From NCBI GenBank assembly GCA_039029275.1, contig JBCCGL010000010.1, positions 1 through 64,000 of the forward strand: a stretch of 64,000 nt of DNA, given 5' to 3'. The DNA comes from JBCCGL01 sp039029275. GTDB taxonomy: Bacteria; Pseudomonadota; Gammaproteobacteria; JBCCGL01. Positions 59,655-64,000 of the stretch are shown here, one piece after another; position 1 is the stretch's first letter; each line of letters opens with the position of its first letter. The translations under genes and the position numbers were made by a program. The notes under the pieces were generated by a model. The model did not search any database and was not told where the DNA came from. It saw nothing but the letters and a program-made list of their open reading frames with translations.

Positions 59655-62041
59655 ACAAATTGACAACAAACTCGCTTCCAATCCATGCATCCGTCGTCGT
59701 GATTGGCGGCGGTGTTATGGGCTGTTCAACGCTCTACCATTTGGCGAAAGCCGGCGTGCGCGACGCAATCTTGATCGAACGAAACAAGCTTACGTCCGGG
59801 ACGACGTGGCATTCCGCCGCCCAGGTTCGCGCGCTGCGATCGACGCGCAACCTGACCGATCTGATCCGCTACTCCGTATCGCTCTACAGTTCGCTGGAAG
59901 AGGAAACCGGTCAGTCCACCGGCTGGATCAACAAAGGCTCGCTGTCGATAGCCACCAACCAGGCGCGACTCACGCACATCCGCAGACAGGAATCCCTCGC
60001 GCATTTGTTTGGCGTCGATGCAAATTCCATTTCGGTCGAGGAAGCAAAAGAACGTTGGCCATTGATGAATGCTGAAGACGTTATCGGCGCCGTATGGTCA
60101 CCCGATGACGGACGTGTGAGTCCATCGGATTTGTGCGCGGCATTGGTCAAGGGTGCACGCTCGCGCGGTGCGAAGATTTTTGAAGACACGGGCGTGATTG
60201 GCATTCGCACGCAAGGCGGAAAAGTCTGCGGTCTGGAAACCACGGCGGGAGAAATTCAATGCGACGCAATCGCGCTGTGCACCGGGTTGTGGAGCCGGGA
60301 GAATGCGGCGATGGCCGGCGCCGATGTGCCGCTTTACCCGTGTGAGCATTTCTACCTGCTAACCAAAGCAGTGCCGGGCGCCGAGGGAAATTTGCCTACC
60401 TTATCCGACCACGACAGTCATCTATACATTCGCGATGACTCCGGCGGCTTGCTGGTCGGCTGCTTCGAACCAATTGGCAAAGCGATATCGCCGCAAGCGA
60501 TCGGAACCGATTCCGCGTTCACCTTACTGCCTGAAGATTGGGAACACTTCGAGCCTATGATGGAAAACGCATTGCATCGGCTTCCTGCGCTTGCCAATGC
60601 AGAAGTTCGCATGCTCTTGAACGGCCCGGAGTGCTTTACCCCGGACAGTTCGTTTTTACTCGGTGAAACCGCAGAAACGCGCGGACTGTTTCTCGGCTGC
60701 GGCATGAACTCGGTCGGCGTCGCCACCGGCGGCGGTGCCGGAATGGCGCTCGCGCACTGCATCGTTCACGGGCACACGCCAAGCGACTTGAGCGAAGCAG
60801 ATCCAAAGCGATTTCCGAACTGTTGGAACTCCGCAAAGGCGCTTACCGAACGTGCGCCACAAGTGTTGGGTGAACACTACGCCATTCACTTTCCCGGTTA
60901 TCAATGGTCGACCGTGCGCAATCTTCGTCACACACCTTTGCACAATAAATGGATACAACACCGCGCTCACTTCGGACAGTTCTTCGGCTGGGAAAGACCG
61001 CTGTTTTTTAACAAACAAGCGGAGCCTAAACTGACGTTTAACCAGCCGGATTGGTTTGATCAGGTTGGTGCAGAAGTTACGTGCGCGCATGAGTCCGCCG
61101 CTGTTTTTGATCTTTCGACGTTCGGCAAAATTCGTGTAACAGGAAAAGACGCGGAAACATTTTTAAATCGCGTTTGCGCGAACGACATGACGCGAACACC
61201 GGGAAGAGCGATCTACACCGGCATGCTCAACGCGCGTGGGGGCTTTGAAAGCGATCTCACCGCTCTTCGGCTTGCAGATGATGATTACCGGCTTTACGTC
61301 GGCACCGGTGCAATCAAACGCGACATGGCATGGCTCAAACGAAATTTACAGCCTGACGAAAGTGTCGCCCTCATTGATGAAACAGAGGACTATGCAGTCC
61401 TTGGATTGATGGGTCCCGACTCACCAGATTTAGTCGAAAAATTGGACGCCGGGGAATTATTGAATATCGGTTTTTTTCAACACGCTGAGGTGGACATAGC
61501 GGGCATCGCGGTTCGCGCGGCGCGTCTTTCGTATGTTGGCGAAGAAGGCTGGGAGTTAACCTGCAAATCAAATGAGGCAGAGTCTCTGTTTGACCATCTT
61601 TTGCAATTCGGTGCGCAACCAGCGGGCATCTTTGCACAGACATCCATGCGTATTGAAAAACGATTTCTGGCTTACGGTCACGATCTCGATACCGATATCA
61701 ATCCAATTCAGGCGGGATTGGATTTTGCCGTCGATTGGAACTCTGACTTTATCGGACGTGACGCTCTTGAGCGTGCACGCCAAAATGGCGCAACGAATGA
61801 AGTATTCAATATTATTCTCGACGACGCTGACACCAACCCTCTCGGCAATGAGCCTGTTTACCTGACGGATCGAATCATTGGTAAAACCAGCGCTGCGGCT
61901 TACGGGTATCGCATTCAACAACCTGTCGCAATCGCTCAGATCAAGCCTGAGTTTGTTTGTGACGCACTAAAAAGCGATGCAGTCGAGATCGACATTGCGG
62001 GCGAGCGCTTTCACGGTAAGATAGTGAAAAAAGCCTTTTGA
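59651..62041 (+). CDS. dimethylglycine/sarcosine dehydrogenase-like FAD and folate enzyme
   Basis: The 796-residue protein has an FAD-dependent oxidoreductase domain (about 14-370; VVVIGGGVMGCSTLYHLAKA, and SGTTWHSAAQVR with H54 at the covalent-FAD position), a short central domain, and an aminomethyltransferase (GcvT-like) pair of domains (about 435-690 and 710-795; RTPGRAIYTGMLNARGGFES, YVGEEGWELTCKSNEA). Such enzymes oxidise N-methyl or N-alkyl amino acids and pass the one-carbon unit to tetrahydrofolate. The substrate here is unknown; the operon suggests an aspartate derivative. Confidence 0.9.
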   Translation: MNKLTTNSLPIHASVVVIGGGVMGCSTLYHLAKAGVRDAILIERNKLTSGTTWHSAAQVRALRSTRNLTDLIRYSVSLYSSLEEETGQSTGWINKGSLSIATNQARLTHIRRQESLAHLFGVDANSISVEEAKERWPLMNAEDVIGAVWSPDDGRVSPSDLCAALVKGARSRGAKIFEDTGVIGIRTQGGKVCGLETTAGEIQCDAIALCTGLWSRENAAMAGADVPLYPCEHFYLLTKAVPGAEGNLPTLSDHDSHLYIRDDSGGLLVGCFEPIGKAISPQAIGTDSAFTLLPEDWEHFEPMMENALHRLPALANAEVRMLLNGPECFTPDSSFLLGETAETRGLFLGCGMNSVGVATGGGAGMALAHCIVHGHTPSDLSEADPKRFPNCWNSAKALTERAPQVLGEHYAIHFPGYQWSTVRNLRHTPLHNKWIQHRAHFGQFFGWERPLFFNKQAEPKLTFNQPDWFDQVGAEVTCAHESAAVFDLSTFGKIRVTGKDAETFLNRVCANDMTRTPGRAIYTGMLNARGGFESDLTALRLADDDYRLYVGTGAIKRDMAWLKRNLQPDESVALIDETEDYAVLGLMGPDSPDLVEKLDAGELLNIGFFQHAEVDIAGIAVRAARLSYVGEEGWELTCKSNEAESLFDHLLQFGAQPAGIFAQTSMRIEKRFLAYGHDLDTDINPIQAGLDFAVDWNSDFIGRDALERARQNGATNEVFNIILDDADTNPLGNEPVYLTDRIIGKTSAAAYGYRIQQPVAIAQIKPEFVCDALKSDAVEIDIAGERFHGKIVKKAF

Positions 62042-62069
62042 TCTGCACCGTTTAGGATTTTGTTTTTGA

Positions 62070-62846
62070 ATGAACGTCACTATTTGCCAAATTGATCCTC
62101 GCGAAGGTTTTTTAGAACCCTGCATTGAAAAACTCACTGATCACGTTCATCACGAAAAAACTGATTTTCTATTACTGCCTGAGATGTGCTTTTCGGGTTG
62201 GCTTGCAGCCGATCAAAATCCAGACCCAACTCGTTGGTTGCAGGCAGTGGACGATCATGCGCGCCACATCGCAAACCTTAATGATTTGGCGGCGGAGGCA
62301 GTTATCGGTACGCGCCCAATTGTGAATGACTCCGGGAGCAGGCGAAACCAGGCCTATGTCTGGTCCAAAGAATCTGGAAAAGCGCGTGGTTTTCACGAGA
62401 AGTATTATCTCCCCGACGAAGAGGGGTACTGGGAACACACCTGGTATGAACGCGGCTTGAAAGAGTTCGACACAACGTTGATCAACGATGTGCGTGTCGG
62501 TGTTCAAATCTGCACCGAAATGTGGTTTTTTGAATGGGCGCGACACTACGCTAAAGCGAGGATCGATTTACTCTGTGTACCACGCGCAACACCCCACGGC
62601 TCTACAGAAAAGTGGCTTGCAGGCGGACAAGCAGCGGCTGTGTGCGCAGGCGCCTATTGTCTCTCGTCAAATTTGTGGTGCCCATCAGGAGATAAAGCAA
62701 ACTGCGGGGGACTTTCGTGGGTGATTGATCCTGAGGGAAATGTATTGGCAACAACAGATACGGATAATCCATTCAGGACTGTAGAAATCGATTTGGAATT
62801 TGCGCGATTGAGTAAATCAACCTACCCCCGTTATGTACCGGAGTAA
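62070..62846 (+). CDS. carbon-nitrogen hydrolase (nitrilase superfamily amidase)
   Basis: The 258-residue protein has the catalytic triad E38 (LLLPEMCFSGW), K111 (FHEKYYLPDEEGYWEH) and C148 (VQICTEMWFFEW). The superfamily hydrolyses amides, nitriles or carbamoyl groups. It starts 28 bases after the dehydrogenase stop, so it is likely the last gene of the catabolic operon. It could hydrolyse an amide or N-carbamoyl intermediate of the same pathway (inference). Confidence 0.9.
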   Translation: MNVTICQIDPREGFLEPCIEKLTDHVHHEKTDFLLLPEMCFSGWLAADQNPDPTRWLQAVDDHARHIANLNDLAAEAVIGTRPIVNDSGSRRNQAYVWSKESGKARGFHEKYYLPDEEGYWEHTWYERGLKEFDTTLINDVRVGVQICTEMWFFEWARHYAKARIDLLCVPRATPHGSTEKWLAGGQAAAVCAGAYCLSSNLWCPSGDKANCGGLSWVIDPEGNVLATTDTDNPFRTVEIDLEFARLSKSTYPRYVPE

Positions 62847-62893
62847 ATGGGATTAGCGCATCCGTTGCAGACACACAACGTATCCATGCTTGA

Positions 62894-63343
62894 TTAGTTG
62901 TTTTGTTGCAAAAGTATTTGATAGACGCTGTCTGAAATTTCGAACGACACCGGTCGCGTTTTCATATCACGCGAGTTCATTATTTCCAGCGTTCGGTCAT
63001 TCTTGAATTGCAGGATCATTTTTAAACGCCCGCTTTCCAGACCATGCTTATAAATAACAATATCAAGTTGAGCGGGGTTTTGTGTGGCGTCCAAAATCCA
63101 CAGAACGCGGCCACCAACCAAATTGCTCGCGCTTAAGCGCGGCAAACCTTCAAACAGCACCTCTGCCGATTCATCTTCGTTGAAGATCATGGTGACGGCA
63201 TCACCATCGGAATCTTGGCCTCCCCATTTACCAACAATGTTTAATATTGCTGTACTTGATTGGGCATTCCCCGGCGCGACAGTCGCTGGACAAACGCACA
63301 TTGCTATTAGGGCTGTTAAAATGTAGCGTCTTAACATTTTCAT
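62894..63343 (-). CDS. exported protein of unknown function
   Basis: The 149-residue product has a signal peptide (about 1-28, ending APGNA; start at M1 or M3) and a beta-rich body: IVGKWGGQDSDGDAVTMIF and RLKMILQFKNDRTLEIMNS. The 'GKW' opening resembles lipocalin-like DUF domains. No family is assigned. It is convergent with the amidase gene, 47 bases away. Confidence 0.65.
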   Translation of the reverse strand: MKMLRRYILTALIAMCVCPATVAPGNAQSSTAILNIVGKWGGQDSDGDAVTMIFNEDESAEVLFEGLPRLSASNLVGGRVLWILDATQNPAQLDIVIYKHGLESGRLKMILQFKNDRTLEIMNSRDMKTRPVSFEISDSVYQILLQQNN

Positions 63344-63439
63344 CCGAATCCGGATTCGTGAAACCTCATAGATGACCCGAACATAGAGTTTAAGTTGAAA
63401 AGATGCAAATCCGGATGGATGGTTGAATTTTAGGAAACC

Positions 63440-64000
63440 TCAGGATTCTCTGTGCATCGGCTCCGTCATCCATCTTACAACATCGTCTGTATTTAGTATG
63501 GGATTGCTTATTAAGTACCCCTGAATCTCGTCACACGACCATTGAGATAAAATGTCGTACTGTAATCGATCCTCGACACCCTCAGCAGTCACTTTCATAT
63601 CCAGTTCTCTGGCAAGTTTCACAATGGAGTGTGCGATTTCGTGAGCGCGATCATCGTGAGAAAGGCTTTGCACAAACGACTTATCAATTTTCAATTTGTT
63701 GACAGGCAAACGGTAGAGATACTGGAGTGAAGTACTGCCACAACCAAAGTCATCAATCGCGATCGAGACACCAAGGGATTGCAGATCTTTAAGAATTAGT
63801 TTGGTCTCTTCAAATCCGGTGAGCAAGGACTCTTCAACTAACTCCAATTCAAGACGGTTAGACGCCAAACCAGTCTCACTCAGGATAGTACCAACCGAAT
63901 CAACAAAATTAGCATCCGCAAGTTGCGATGGCGAAATATTAACGGCTACGTGTGCACTACTGTCGGGCCAAGAAACGGCTGTTTGGCAGGCACTTTTCAA
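63440..64000 (-). CDS. EAL-domain protein (N-terminal part outside window)
   Basis: The frame is open at the window edge, so this is the C-terminal part of a longer protein. The 186 visible residues are most of an EAL cyclic-di-GMP phosphodiesterase domain: VAVNISPSQLADANFV, LELELVEESLL, the metal-site IDDFGCGSTSLQYL, KLKIDKSFV, and the TAEGVED near the end with QGYLISNPI. The tyrosine usual in DDFGTGYS is Thr. Upstream domains, such as GGDEF or a sensor, may lie outside. Start in the window is arbitrary. Confidence 0.9.
   Translation of the reverse strand: MKSACQTAVSWPDSSAHVAVNISPSQLADANFVDSVGTILSETGLASNRLELELVEESLLTGFEETKLILKDLQSLGVSIAIDDFGCGSTSLQYLYRLPVNKLKIDKSFVQSLSHDDRAHEIAHSIVKLARELDMKVTAEGVEDRLQYDILSQWSCDEIQGYLISNPILNTDDVVRWMTEPMHRES

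Overview
The window looks like chromosome of a free-living, probably marine, gammaproteobacterium of moderate GC content (judged by eye, not computed). The lineage call rests on gene content: an Rsd/AlgQ-family sigma-70 regulator, YcgN, Mpl, RNase T, Grx4, a 344-residue PyrC, HemL next to a rubredoxin, and a TfpX/Z-type protein. No rRNA, tRNA, CRISPR array, integrase or insertion sequence was found. Genes are dense, with many ATGA or TAATG junctions.

Layout: (1) 0-6.4 kb: the end of an outer-membrane barrel gene, a LysM-FecR protein with a repetitive acidic tail, rsd, ycgN, rubA, hemL, a DUF2914 protein and a soluble histidine kinase. (2) 6.5-15.7 kb, minus strand: a nine-gene operon with three TPR-type or envelope proteins, a TPR lipoprotein, a small exported protein, ExbB, two ExbD paralogues and a TonB/AgmX-like protein, i.e. 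a proton-driven envelope machine. (3) 15.9-30.4 kb: apbE, galE, a Ser/Thr kinase with a cyclic-nucleotide-type domain, mpl, a membrane protein, pyrC-rnt, grxD, an NAGGN-type amidotransferase behind tupA, argD-argF, a TfpX/Z protein and a TauE/SafE permease. (4) 30.5-33.0 kb: a bufferin operon (bufA, bufB, bufC, DoxX) for a copper-binding, post-translationally modified peptide.

(5) 33.0-46.0 kb is the most unusual part. A minus-strand run encodes an HzsA-like lipoprotein with two CxxCH motifs, two envelope barrels (one with an SH3 domain), a TlpA-like thioredoxin, a DUF4266 lipoprotein, a DUF3570 protein and a GDPD. Facing it across a 451-base gap is a three-gene plus-strand operon: a periplasmic CxxCH protein, a LamG lipoprotein with two CxxCH motifs, and a Tat-exported DUF1501-like protein, closed by a strong terminator. 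Together they look like an extracytoplasmic redox system of unknown substrate.

(6) 46.2-52.5 kb: an EgtC-like amidotransferase, nadC, a carnosine-methyltransferase-like enzyme, a glutamine-synthetase-family ligase, and mtnA with a class II aldolase (the signature pair of the DHAP shunt). (7) 52.5-62.9 kb: a polar-amino-acid ABC importer, divergent from an RpiR regulator that heads an operon of an aspartase-like lyase, an MmgE/PrpD protein, a dimethylglycine-dehydrogenase-like flavoenzyme and a nitrilase-family amidase. Twin matching palindromes lie in the shared promoter region. This reads as a regulated uptake and catabolism unit for an N-substituted amino acid. The window ends in a partial EAL-domain gene.
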